Positions 27,241-36,069 of a stretch of 64,000 nt of DNA are shown piece by piece. Source of the stretch: Methylacidimicrobium sp. AP8. GTDB taxonomy: Bacteria > Verrucomicrobiota > Verrucomicrobiia > Methylacidiphilales > Methylacidiphilaceae. The stretch is taken from the NCBI RefSeq assembly GCF_903064525.1, contig NZ_LR797830.1, positions 1,860,001 through 1,924,000 on the forward strand, written 5' to 3'. The translations under genes and the position numbers were made by a program. Below the pieces are notes generated by a model. That model made no database searches. It was not told where the DNA came from and saw only the letters and a list, made by a program, of their open reading frames with translations. Positions within the stretch are counted from its first letter, which is position 1. Every line of letters begins with the position of its first letter.

Positions 27241-28989
27241 ATGTACCAATCTCTCGAAACGCCGCCTGCCCCCGAGGGCCGACCCTCGGGCTGCCACCGG
27301 GCCTACTCCCGCCGGATCTTCGACGGCGACTCCCGCGCGCCCAACCGCTCGATGCTCTATCCCTTGGGATTCCGCAAGGAAGAGTTCGCCCGCAAGGATC
27401 TGATCGGAATCGCCTCGACCTGGAGCCAGGTCACCCCGTGCAACATGCATATCGACGTACTCGCCCGGGAAGCGGCGGCGGGCGCGGAGGAATCCGGCGC
27501 CAAGGCGCTGATATTCAACACGATCACCGTATCCGACGGGATCTCGATGGGGACCGAGGGGATGAAATACTCCCTAGTCTCCCGGGAGGTGATCGCCGAC
27601 TCGGTCGAGACGGTCGCCGCGGCGGAAGCCATGGACGGGCTGGTGGCGATCGGCGGCTGCGACAAAAACATGCCGGGCTGCCTCATCGCTCTGGCAAGGC
27701 TCAATCGGCCCAGCGTCTTCGTCTACGGCGGGAGCATCCTTCCCGGCTGCTACCGGGGGAAGAAGATCGACATCGTCTCCGTCTTTGAGGCGGTGGGCGC
27801 CGCAGCTAAAGGCGACCTCTCCCCCGAGGAGCTGGCCGAAATCGAAAGCCACGCCATCCCGGGACCGGGCTCCTGCGGCGGGATGTACACGGCCAACACC
27901 ATGGCCTGCGCGATAGAAGCGCTCGGCATGAGCCTCCCGGGAAGCTCGACCGAGCTCGCCGTCTCCAAGGAGAAGCAGGCCGGCTGCCGCGCGGCCGGCA
28001 GAGCGGTCGCGCAACTGATCGACCGGGGAATCCGCCCCCGCGACATTCTCACCCGGAAGGCGTTCGAAAACGCGATCACGGTCGTGATGGCGCTCGGCGG
28101 ATCGACCAACGCCGTGCTCCATCTCCTGGCGATCGCCCACGCCGCCGGAGTCGACCTGGCCCTCGAGGATTTCCGGCGTATCGGCAAGCGAGTGCCGGTG
28201 GTGGCCGATCTCAAGCCGAGCGGGCGCTTCACGGTCGCCGAATGGTCGGAGATCGGGGGGCTTGTGCCCCTCCTGCGGAGGCTGTTGGAGAAGGGCCTCC
28301 TGCACGGCGACTGCCTGACCGTGACCGGCGCGACCCTCGCGGAAAACGTCGCGGGGAGCCCCGATTATCCACCGGGCCAGGAGATCGTCTTGCCGTTCGA
28401 AAAGCCGATCAAGGCCGAAGGCCACATCGTGATCCTTCGCGGCAACCTCGCTCCCCTCGGCGCCGTGGCCAAGCTGACCGGAAAGGAAGGACTCCGGTTC
28501 TCGGGGAGCGCCCACGTCTTCGACTCGGAAGAGGCGGCCTTGGCCAGCATCCTGGACGGATCGGTCGTCCCGGGCGAGGTCATCGTCATCCGCTATGAAG
28601 GCCCCAAGGGCGGGCCCGGCATGCGGGAGATGCTCTCCCCGACCTCGGCCGTCATGGGACGGGGCCTCGGCAAGGATGTCGCCCTGATCACCGACGGGCG
28701 CTTCTCCGGCGGGAGCCATGGCTTCGTCGTCGGCCACATCTGCCCGGAAGCGGCGGCGGGAGGCCCCTTGGCGATCGTCCGGGACGGGGATCGGATCACC
28801 ATCGATGCCGAAGCCGAGGAGATCCGGCTGGAACTCCCCGAGGAAGAGATCGCCCGCCGGCTCGCGTCCTGGACTCCCCCCGCCTCTCCGTACCGGCGCG
28901 GGGTCCTCGCCAAATACCGTTCTCAAGTAGGCTCGGCCCACTTAGGCGCAGTGACCGACGGGGAGGGGTCCGGCCGAGGGGCGAGCTAG
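27241..28989 (+). CDS. ilvD: Dihydroxy-acid dehydratase
   Basis: 582-residue Fe-S dehydratase, third step of Ile/Val synthesis. Cluster cysteines occur in TPCNMH, GGCDKNMPGC and GPGSCGGMYTANTM. The C-terminal DGRFSGGSHGFVVGH motif is complete. Start ATG 27241 with GGAAAGGAAA just upstream. The C-terminus has a short Gly/Ser tail. It is third in a plus-strand operon with MBL hydrolase and tatD genes, and the IS nest begins about 50 bp after its stop. Confidence 0.96.
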   Translation: MYQSLETPPAPEGRPSGCHRAYSRRIFDGDSRAPNRSMLYPLGFRKEEFARKDLIGIASTWSQVTPCNMHIDVLAREAAAGAEESGAKALIFNTITVSDGISMGTEGMKYSLVSREVIADSVETVAAAEAMDGLVAIGGCDKNMPGCLIALARLNRPSVFVYGGSILPGCYRGKKIDIVSVFEAVGAAAKGDLSPEELAEIESHAIPGPGSCGGMYTANTMACAIEALGMSLPGSSTELAVSKEKQAGCRAAGRAVAQLIDRGIRPRDILTRKAFENAITVVMALGGSTNAVLHLLAIAHAAGVDLALEDFRRIGKRVPVVADLKPSGRFTVAEWSEIGGLVPLLRRLLEKGLLHGDCLTVTGATLAENVAGSPDYPPGQEIVLPFEKPIKAEGHIVILRGNLAPLGAVAKLTGKEGLRFSGSAHVFDSEEAALASILDGSVVPGEVIVIRYEGPKGGPGMREMLSPTSAVMGRGLGKDVALITDGRFSGGSHGFVVGHICPEAAAGGPLAIVRDGDRITIDAEAEEIRLELPEEEIARRLASWTPPASPYRRGVLAKYRSQVGSAHLGAVTDGEGSGRGAS

Positions 28990-29124
28990 CCCATCTTCCG
29001 CACAATTTTGAGGATTGTTTCGGCAGATGAAGGACTTACGCAAAATAATGTAGGACGTGTAATGCGAATACAATGTGAATAACATTTGTTTGCATAAGCA
29101 TCATGCTCTTGGCATATTGTAGGC

Positions 29125-30744
29125 ATGTACGTGCAAGAGGTGCGCACTTGCCAGAGGGGCAAAGTCTACCGATCCGTTCTTGTCCGGGAGTCGTATCGGG
29201 TGGGCAAGCAGGTCAAGACGAGGATCCTGTCCAATCTGACCCGGATGCCGGTGGAGGTCCAGCAGGCGGTCCGAGCGCTGCTGCAGGGGAAGAAGCTGGT
29301 GCCCCTGGACAGACTGGACGGGCAGGAAGCTCTGGATTACGGAGGAATCGCGGTCCTCGAGCAAGCGTGGCAGCGATTTGGACTCGATCAGGTTCTTTCC
29401 GGGGTGGGTTCGGAGCGGAAGGGGCGGCTTTTGAAAGCGATGATCTTTGGACGGATTCTCTTTCCCTCTTCCAAGCTCGCCCTTCGGGAGGAAGCAGGCG
29501 GGACGCTTTTGGCTAAGGTATGCGGGCTGGAGGAGAAGGACCTGGAAGAAGACGATCTCTACCGGGCGATGGATGGGCTCAACGGCGTTTGGAGCGGGAT
29601 CGAGAAGAAGCTTTACCGGGAAGCCCAACCAGAGGGAGCGAGCTTGGTGCTCTATGACCTTTCGAGTGTCTACTTCGAGGGGGACGGCCCCGAGGGATTG
29701 GCGCAGTACGGCTACAGCCGGGATCACCGGCAAGATCGGCGGCAGGTGCTTCTTGCGGTCGCCACCGATGCCCGGGGGATCCCGATCCATGTGGAGGTCC
29801 TGCGGGGGAACCGGGCGGAGAGCACGACGCTGACGGGGCTCTTGGTGACTCTCAGACGCCGACTCGGGATCCGAGAGGCTACCTTCGTCTTCGATGGCGG
29901 GATGAAGAGCCGGTGGAATCTGGAGATGCTCACCGGCATGGAGCTTGAGTACGTGACCCGATCAACTGGGACCAAGCTCCAGGAGATCGTTCGGCGACTT
30001 CCCAAAGATCGGCAGCTCTGGCTGACGGATCGAACCCGGGTGATGGAGATCGAGCACCAAGGAGTTCGCTACGTCGTTGCCGGAGGGGAGTGGCGCGCGA
30101 TGCGCGATCGGGAGCGGCGGCAGAGCCGCATCGCCCGAGGAGAGGAAGAGCTGCGCCAGATTGCCAAGGCAACGCGCAAGGGGGCAGACCCAGTCGAGCT
30201 CGGCAGCCGGATCGGCCGGGCGCTCCAGCGGATCCAGGCCCATAAGTACTTTCAGTATGGAGTCGACGCCAAGGGCCGGTTCTGGTGGAAGCTTGACCAA
30301 GAGCGGGTCAAAGAAGAAGAGGCGAAGGGCGGCTGGTATCTTTTGGAGACCAACCTCCCGTCCGCCAAGGCTTCTCCTCAGGAGGTGCTGACCCACTACA
30401 AGCGGCTCGCAGAGGTCGAGGCCGCTTTTTCAGAACTCAAGAGCTACCTCGAAGTCCGTCCGGTCTATCATTGGCGGCCCGATCGGGTCCGCAACCACGT
30501 GAGAATCTGCTTCTTGGCTTTCTGGATGAATGCCCGCCTCGGGACCGAATGGGTGGCCAAAGGGTTTACCAAAGAGGTGCCCAAGGTGCTCCGCCGCCTT
30601 CAGGCGATCCGCTTGATCCGGCTTGCCCCAAACGGACGGCCTTTGATCGGGTTCTTCTCCAAGATCCCCGCCGACATCAACGCACTGCTCCAAAAGCTCG
30701 ACCTGCTCCCCCTCTTTGCTCGCCCGCCCAAATGGGCCATGTAG
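29125..30744 (+). CDS. IS1634-family DDE transposase
   Basis: 539-residue transposase, apparently intact. Candidate catalytic residues lie in LVLYDLSSVYFEG, TFVFDGGMKSRW and the C-terminal VEAAFSELKSYLEVRPVYHW. The N-terminal YVQEVRTCQRGKVYRSVLVRE is typical for the family, as is the restored terminal hairpin structure. The region upstream (28990-29124) is AT-rich compared with the rest of the window and carries the left end. Confidence 0.85.
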   Translation: MYVQEVRTCQRGKVYRSVLVRESYRVGKQVKTRILSNLTRMPVEVQQAVRALLQGKKLVPLDRLDGQEALDYGGIAVLEQAWQRFGLDQVLSGVGSERKGRLLKAMIFGRILFPSSKLALREEAGGTLLAKVCGLEEKDLEEDDLYRAMDGLNGVWSGIEKKLYREAQPEGASLVLYDLSSVYFEGDGPEGLAQYGYSRDHRQDRRQVLLAVATDARGIPIHVEVLRGNRAESTTLTGLLVTLRRRLGIREATFVFDGGMKSRWNLEMLTGMELEYVTRSTGTKLQEIVRRLPKDRQLWLTDRTRVMEIEHQGVRYVVAGGEWRAMRDRERRQSRIARGEEELRQIAKATRKGADPVELGSRIGRALQRIQAHKYFQYGVDAKGRFWWKLDQERVKEEEAKGGWYLLETNLPSAKASPQEVLTHYKRLAEVEAAFSELKSYLEVRPVYHWRPDRVRNHVRICFLAFWMNARLGTEWVAKGFTKEVPKVLRRLQAIRLIRLAPNGRPLIGFFSKIPADINALLQKLDLLPLFARPPKWAM

Positions 30745-30824
30745 GCAGAACGAAAAAGTCTTAACCGCCATATCTCACCAATAGCGGGTATAGCGGAGGG
30801 CAAAAAAGTTGGCAAAAGGGCATA

Positions 30825-30898
30825 GGAAAGGCCGTCTTTCCCTGGTATAAGTGCGTTAAGAAGACGTTACTACAACCAGAAAAAAGAAACGGCCTTCC
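30825..30898 (+). promoter_or_regulatory. 5' leader hairpin covering the IS1380 transposase translation start
   Basis: GGAAAGGCCGTCTTT (30825-30839) is nearly complementary to AAAGAAACGGCCTTCC (30883-30898), which ends directly before the ATG at 30899. In a transcript reading in from outside the element this would bury the ribosome-binding region, a known way for insertion sequences to avoid activation by neighbouring promoters. Role inferred from position. Confidence 0.45.
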
Positions 30899-32248
30899 AT
30901 GACAGAGTGTAGCCAAGAGACTTTTGCGTTTACAGCGCATTTTTCGCGACGGGTGGAAGCGGGATTTACCGCGGGTCGGATCTCCAGCGATGGGGGCGCA
31001 ATTCTGTTGCGGGAAGCGGATCGGAAGATCGGTTTGTTAAGACGGTTGGAGGGTTGCTTCGTGGATCGACGCCATCCGAAACGCATTGTGCATCGGGTAC
31101 GGGAGATGCTTGCCCAGCGCATCTTCGGGATTGCGATGGGCTACGAAGACCTCAACGACCATGAGCAGTTGCGGACCGATCCGTTGGTTGCTCTCCTGAG
31201 CGGGAAAAGCGATCTGGAAGAGGATCTGGCGGGCAAGAGCACGCTCAACCGGCTGGAACTGGTGGGTCGAAGCGAGCGCTACCACAAGATCGACTACTCG
31301 GCCGAAGCGATCGACCGTCTTCTGGTCGATCTCTACCTCCAATCGCATCCCCAGCCCCCTGAGGAGGTGGTGCTCGATCTGGATGCGACCGACATCCCCC
31401 TTTACGGACATCAGCCGGAGCGCTTCTTCCATGGTTACTACGACTCCTACTGCTATTTGCCGCTCTACATCTTTGCTGGCGATCAACTCCTTGGCGTCCG
31501 GCTTCGGCCATCGAACCAGGATGCGTCGGCGGGCTCCCTTTACGGAGGTGAGCCGGATCGTGGAACAACTCCGTACCCGTTGGCCCGGAGTCCGGATCGT
31601 GCTCCGGGCCGATTCGGGCTTCTGCCGGGAAGAGATCATGGCTTGGTGCGAAGCCAATCAAGTCGACTACCTCTTCGGCTTGGCGCGCAACGAGCGCTTG
31701 TGCCGGACCATTCAGGGGTCGATGGAGCAAGCCCGTCGTCTGCACGAGTCGAGTGGCAAGCCGGCCCGCTTCTTTACCGAGTTTGCCTACCGCACCTTGA
31801 GCAGCTGGTCGAGGGAGCGCCGGGTGGTCGCCAAAGCCGAGTACCTGGAAAGAGGGGAGAATCCGCGCTTTGTCGTGACCTCTCTCCCACCGAGGAGTGG
31901 CCCGCCCAAAACCTTTACGAGAAGCTCTACTGTGCTCGTGGCGACATGGAGAATCGGATCAAGGAACAACTCCACCTCTTTGCCGACCGGCTCTCGACCG
32001 CGCAAATGGCCAGCAACCAACTTCGCCTCTACTTCTCGGCTCTCGCTTACACGCTGGTGGAAGCGCTGCGACGGCTGGCTCTGCGAGGAACGGACTGGGC
32101 CGAGGCCCAGGTCGACACCCTCCGGATCAAGCTCTTTAAGATCGGCACGCTGGTCCGCGTCAGCGTCCGCCGCGTCTTCCTCTCGATGAGCAGCGCCTAT
32201 CCTTGGAAGAGCCTCTTTACCCACGTCTTCCGAGTGCTGCGTTGCTGA
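30899..32248 (+). pseudogene. IS1380-family transposase with two compensating frameshifts
   Basis: The family protein is recognisable across the whole interval but in three pieces. The N-terminal part to RLRPSNQDASAGS and the C-terminal part from LYCARGDMENRIKEQ share a frame, while the middle part (FTEVSRIVEQLRTRWPGVRI to RFVVTSLPP) is in another frame. The pattern is explained by one extra T in the TTT at 31539-31541 and one missing base in the C-rich run near 31881-31888. Catalytic residues of the DDE triad (LDLDATDIPLYG, RADSGF, RGDMENR) are all encoded but cannot be joined without frameshifting. Confidence 0.8.
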
Positions 32249-33151
32249 GCATCTGCCAAAACCGCAGATCTGTTCCTTCGGCAAAGCCTACGACCAGGCG
32301 GAGTCTTGCTCCACAACCGGCTTTTTGCGCTTTGCAGTGCTCGCGTTAAGGCAAATCGAATGAAAATCTTGCTCGATCCCGCCTCACGAAGAGCTCTGCG
32401 CGGGCGGAACTGCTCGCAAGCGACTCAACCGGCACCTCTCTCGCCCGAAAGCTCGTACTGGTGAGAAATGGGGGTTAACGTTCTGCTACAATCACTTGCG
32501 ACACTACACAGCGGAAGTTCGGCTAGGTTGCTTCCTTGGCAGTTTTGAGGTCGGGAGGATTGTCTGCGGCAACCGGCTCTTGCCTTTCCATCCTCCAGCA
32601 AAGGGCGTGGATCCACGCAACGGAGTGGGGATCGTCATCGGCCAAGGAGCCGGGCACGGCTACTGTGTGGGGAGGGGCCGCCGCAGCCGCCGGCCGCTTG
32701 TGTTCCTTCCGCTAAGAGAGGACGGCGAGGGAAAAGAGGGCCGGAAGGGAAAGGGCCACACCGGAGGAAGGCAGGCCGGCATCGGTGCGCCCGCCGGACA
32801 TGCCCCGGCCGCCGGGAGTCCGGACGATACCGGAAGCACTCTTCGGTTTTGCCGACCCGATCAGTACCTGGTCATTGGATCCCTGTGCAGACTCCCCCTC
32901 TCCTCCCGCTCCAAAGAAACGCCCGCGCGCACAGCTCCCTCCCTGGTCCCGGTTAGGCCCTGCGCGAGCGGAGCGCCCGCCACCGCGTCAGCAGAGACTT
33001 AGGACCGCTTACGGGAAAGGAGCTTACCAAAGCCGGACAGAGCTCAGGCAAGCAGTTTATCTGTTACATTTTGGTGACAATTTTGTCGGATTCTCGTTAA
33101 CGAAAGAACGCCCCGGCGCGTGAAGGGAAATGAGCCTTCCCGTTAGGGTGA

Positions 33152-33294
33152 GCGGGTAAGCTGCGGAAGATCTCACCTCAGCTTCGGGGCTCTGCGCAAT
33201 GCGACGACCCGCCCGTGCGGGAAGCTTGAGAAGCCTTCTGCCCTCCCGCAAGGGGAGCTCCCCACGCATCAGGGATCTTCCGCAGTAAGCCCGC
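33152..33294. other. Long-stem structured element, candidate non-coding RNA
   Basis: The 5' arm GCGGG-TAAG-CTGCGGAAGATC (33152-33172) pairs with GATCTTCCGCAG-TAAG-CCCGC (33274-33294), giving a 5-bp and a 12-bp helix around a symmetrical TAAG/TAAG internal loop. Inside the roughly 100-nt apical part are further possible stems: CCCGC with GCGGG, GCTT with AAGC, CTCCC with GGGAG, and ATGCG with CGCAT closing them. The architecture looks like a folded RNA, but I cannot match it to 6S, RNase P, SRP, tmRNA or a riboswitch class, and the transcribed strand is unknown. Confidence 0.4.
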
Positions 33295-33308
33295 GAGGTA
33301 AGCTGATG

Positions 33309-33459
33309 GACGAGCCCTTCCGGAAGGCTCACCCTCGTCGGGCCGGAATTGCGGGAGATGGCCGCGCGCTCTTCGCCAAAGGCTAAGCGAAGGCACACAC
33401 CTTCTGTTTCGCCGGCTTACCGGTGCCTCCGCGGTCTCAATGCGGGAGGCGCGCGGCCA
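33309..33459. repeat. Two further inverted repeats next to the structured element
   Basis: GACGAG (33309-33314) pairs with CTCGTC (33334-33339). TGGCCGCGCGC (33359-33369) pairs perfectly with GCGCGCGGCCA (33449-33459), enclosing an inner stem-loop formed by GCCTCC and GGAGGC arms. With the element before it this makes three stem-loop units in 310 bp. Confidence 0.4.
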
Positions 33460-33765
33460 GTACCATCTTCCCGATTCTTAATGAAATCCGTTTCCCCGTG
33501 CTGCCGTGTGGAAATGGGGCCTTTCGACCACTTTGCGTACAGGTGGGAGCCTAGCCGCGTGCCTCCGTCTTCCAGCAAAGGCCTGGCGTCGGCTGCGCGA
33601 GCCATGCCGGCTCCCGTAATGGAACTTATCGGAGGAAGGGCGCGCATTCCAAGCACGAGCAGCATAGGGAAATCCTTCGCACGCCCCGCCGTGCAAAACC
33701 GTCTTCGCCTCCGCCGCCCCGAGGTGTATCCGACCTTCGTCAAAGAACCCGCCGGCTGCGTGCTT

Positions 33766-36069
33766 TTATGCCTCCCGCAGCGACCAGCCTTGAGATCGCA
33801 GGGCGTTTTTGACGGCCTCCACCCACCCGTTGACCTCTTTGTCGGTTAAAGTGCGATCGGGCGCCCGGAAAGTCAAGGCATAGGCGAGGGACTTCTTCCC
33901 AGCGGGAAGCCGAGCCCCGGAGGGATCCCGAAACAGGTCGAAAAGGTGGACCCTCTCCAGGCACGGCGGCCGGCTCGCCTCGACCGCGCGGCGGACCTCG
34001 GCGTGGGTCACCGCCTCGTCGACGACGACGGCGATATCCCGCCGGACCGGAGGATAGATCGGCAAGGGACGGAAGACCGTCCTGGCCCATTCCTGCGCCA
34101 GCCAAGGCTCGAGATTGTACTCCAAGAGGGCGATTTCCGCGTCGATCCCCTGCTTGGCAGCCTCTTCCCGGGGAATGCGCTCCAGCCGAACGCGCGCCTC
34201 TCCGGGAAAGGCAAACGAGCCCTCGAGGAAATCGGCCAGCCCCTTGACGTCGTAAAAGTCGAGCCGCCGTCCCCCGGTCAACCAGTGGGGCTCTTGCGCC
34301 TCCTCGCCGGCGGCCAGAATCGCAAGGTGCTCCCGCTCTTCCACCCTTCCTCCGCGCCTGTGGAAGACCCGGCCGATCTCGAAGAGGCGCAGGCTCCGGT
34401 TGCCCTTCGCCCAGTTCATCCGGGCCACCACGAGCAGACCGGATGTGAGATCGGAACGGAGAAAGCGAAAATCGGCGTTCGCCGGATGCGACAGCTCAAC
34501 CCCGTTCTCATCCGGCCGACTCGCCGCAAAGGGCAGGCAGAGGCACTCCTGCCACCCGCGCCCCGCCAGCGCGCTCCGCACCGCCTCCCGGCGGTCCCAC
34601 CGGCGGTCGTCCCGGCTTTTCGTGGCCCAGCCGGCGGAGACCCGGGAAGGCAGCCCGGCCAGTCCGCGCACCCGAACGATCTCCTCCACCAGGTCGACTT
34701 CTCCCTCCAGGTCCGCCCGATGGCTGGGGACCTTCCAGAGCCAGCCGGCCTCCTGCTTTTCCAGGAGCTCCAGGCCCAGCCGGCCGAGGATATCCTCGAT
34801 CTCGGCAGGCGGCGGAAGCTCCCCGCAGATCCGCTCCACCGTCCGTGCCTGCAGCCGGATCGGAGCCGGATCCAGCGGCAACGCACCGTAGGCCGACGTG
34901 CCAACCAGCCGTCCGCCCGCCAGCTCCGTGAGCAGATGGATCGCCCTCTCCCTCGCCGCCCAGACCACGCCGGGATCGACCCTTCGCTCGAACCGATAGG
35001 AGGCTTCGGTCGAAATCGAATGCCGGCGAGCGGCGGCGCGGATCACCTTGGGGAGGAACCAGGCGCACTCCAAGACCACGCGGCTGGTCTTCTCCGAAAT
35101 GGACGAACGCCGGCCGCCGATCACCCCGGCCAGCGCCTCCGGCCCACGCCTGCTCGCGATGACCAGGTCGGCCGGATCGAGAGCGATCTCCTGGTCGCCC
35201 AGGGCGACCAGCCGCTCCCCCGGAGAGGCGCGGCGGACGAGGATCTCCCCGTCCGGGAACGCATCCGCGTCAAAGGCATGCAGGGGCTCGCCGAGCTCGA
35301 AGAGCACGAAGTTGGTGACGTCGACCACCACGTTCACGGGCCGTGCGCCCGAACGGCGCAGGTGTTCTTGCATCCAGGGAGGGCTCGGCTTGATCTCGAT
35401 TCCCTCGAGCAGGGCGGCCGCATACCAAGGCGCGGCGTCCGAAGCCTCCAAAACGACCCGTCCCGGAAAAGGAGCGAAGGTGGAGGAGGAAGCGGCCGGG
35501 GGAGAGGGGAGCAGGCGGCCGCAGCCCAGAGCGGCCAATTCCCGCGCGATCCCCCGGTAGGAGAGAAGATCGGGCCGATTCGGCGTCACCTCCAGAAGGC
35601 ATTCGATGTCGGTAGGAAGGACGGAAGCCACGGGAACCCCAAGCTCGCAGCCGGCGTCCAGAACCAGGATGCCTTCCGATCCCTTCTCCTCGAGCCCGAG
35701 CTCTTCGGCCGAGCAGAGCATCCCTTCGGATTCCTCTCCCCGGATCCGCCGCCGCGCAATCTCGACTCCGCCAGGCAGAACCGCGCCGGCGAGGGCTAGA
35801 GCGACCCGGTCTCCGCGATCGAAGTTCGCAGCCCCGCAGACGACGGACAGCTCCTGCCCGGGGATCCGGACGCGGACGAGCCGAAGCCGGTCGGCGCGCG
35901 GGTGCGGCCGCCAATCGACCACCTCCGCCACCACGATCCGCGGGTCTTCCGGTCCGCGACGGCGCCAGTGCGCGACCTCCAGGCCGCTCATCGTCAGGCG
36001 GTCGAGCGCTTCCTCGACCGGGACCGTCACTTGGCAGTAACGGCTCAGCCAACGCCAGGAAATTCTCAT
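33766..36069 (-). CDS. pheT: Phenylalanine--tRNA ligase beta subunit
   Basis: 767-residue large subunit of the (alpha-beta)2 PheRS. Domains in order are an N-terminal tRNA-binding EMAP-like domain (VVEVDWRPHPRADRLRL-type region near residue 50), B3/B4 editing domain, B5 domains and a C-terminal anticodon-binding FDX domain ending near residue 765. Contrary to the common pheS-pheT order, pheS is not adjacent: the upstream gene is trmB, overlapping by 4 bp. So the alpha subunit must be encoded elsewhere. Confidence 0.95.
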   Translation of the reverse strand: MRISWRWLSRYCQVTVPVEEALDRLTMSGLEVAHWRRRGPEDPRIVVAEVVDWRPHPRADRLRLVRVRIPGQELSVVCGAANFDRGDRVALALAGAVLPGGVEIARRRIRGEESEGMLCSAEELGLEEKGSEGILVLDAGCELGVPVASVLPTDIECLLEVTPNRPDLLSYRGIARELAALGCGRLLPSPPAASSSTFAPFPGRVVLEASDAAPWYAAALLEGIEIKPSPPWMQEHLRRSGARPVNVVVDVTNFVLFELGEPLHAFDADAFPDGEILVRRASPGERLVALGDQEIALDPADLVIASRRGPEALAGVIGGRRSSISEKTSRVVLECAWFLPKVIRAAARRHSISTEASYRFERRVDPGVVWAARERAIHLLTELAGGRLVGTSAYGALPLDPAPIRLQARTVERICGELPPPAEIEDILGRLGLELLEKQEAGWLWKVPSHRADLEGEVDLVEEIVRVRGLAGLPSRVSAGWATKSRDDRRWDRREAVRSALAGRGWQECLCLPFAASRPDENGVELSHPANADFRFLRSDLTSGLLVVARMNWAKGNRSLRLFEIGRVFHRRGGRVEEREHLAILAAGEEAQEPHWLTGGRRLDFYDVKGLADFLEGSFAFPGEARVRLERIPREEAAKQGIDAEIALLEYNLEPWLAQEWARTVFRPLPIYPPVRRDIAVVVDEAVTHAEVRRAVEASRPPCLERVHLFDLFRDPSGARLPAGKKSLAYALTFRAPDRTLTDKEVNGWVEAVKNALRSQGWSLREA

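Larger units (their letters stand above)
30765..32474 (+). mobile_element. IS1380-family insertion sequence (nested)
   Basis: 1,710 bp bounded by 16-bp inverted repeats, CCGCCATATCTCACCA on the left and the complement of the right end, CCCCCATTTCTCACCA (14 of 16 identical). It is flanked by a 4-bp TTAA duplication at 30761-30764 and 32475-32478. Ends starting with CC and a 4-bp duplication fit the IS1380 family. Excision in silico rebuilds the hairpin of the host IS. The transposase reading frame is broken twice. Confidence 0.85.
29039..32500 (+). mobile_element. IS1634-family element, interrupted by a nested IS1380-family element
   Basis: Imperfect terminal inverted repeats: left CGCAAAATAATGTAGGA at 29039-29055, and the complement of 32484-32500 reads CGCAAGTGATTGTAGCA, 12 of 17 identical. 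Removing the nested IS (30765-32474) and one TTAA copy leaves about 1.75 kb, a normal size for the family. Deleting the insert also restores a 12-bp hairpin downstream of the transposase, which supports the reconstruction. No clean target duplication is visible, so the exact ends are tentative. Confidence 0.55.
32501..33765. other. 1.27-kb region without a convincing gene
   Basis: Between the end of the IS nest and the 3' end of pheT there is no reading frame with recognisable protein features on either strand; frames present are short, arginine/serine/proline-rich and mutually overlapping. It contains a 14-bp palindrome, GCGTGGATCCACGC at 32605-32618, and long inverted repeats at 33152-33459. 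A short imperfect repeat, CCAGCAAAGG with similar flanks, occurs near 32595 and 33574. It may be decayed mobile-element sequence plus structured RNA. Confidence 0.6.

Noticed and set aside
29039-30764. Clean target duplication for the IS1634 element
   Set aside because: Short matches such as ACTTA and ACACT near the ends are not identical, so the ends rest only on the imperfect inverted repeat and the rebuilt hairpin.
32940-33160. Integron attC sites (GTTAGGC and GTTAGGG)
   Set aside because: The heptamers are not paired with proper RYYYAAC partners at the right spacing, and there is no integrase.
33152-33294. 6S RNA, RNase P RNA, tmRNA or SRP RNA
   Set aside because: I checked for the hallmark sequences of each class, such as the RNase P P4 GAGGAAAGTCC and the SRP GGAAGCAGCC loop, and found none.
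32496-33849. Several reading frames of 60-170 codons in the region before pheT
   Set aside because: They overlap each other on both strands, are rich in Arg, Ser and Pro as expected for GC-rich shadow frames, and lack ribosome-binding sites or recognisable domains.
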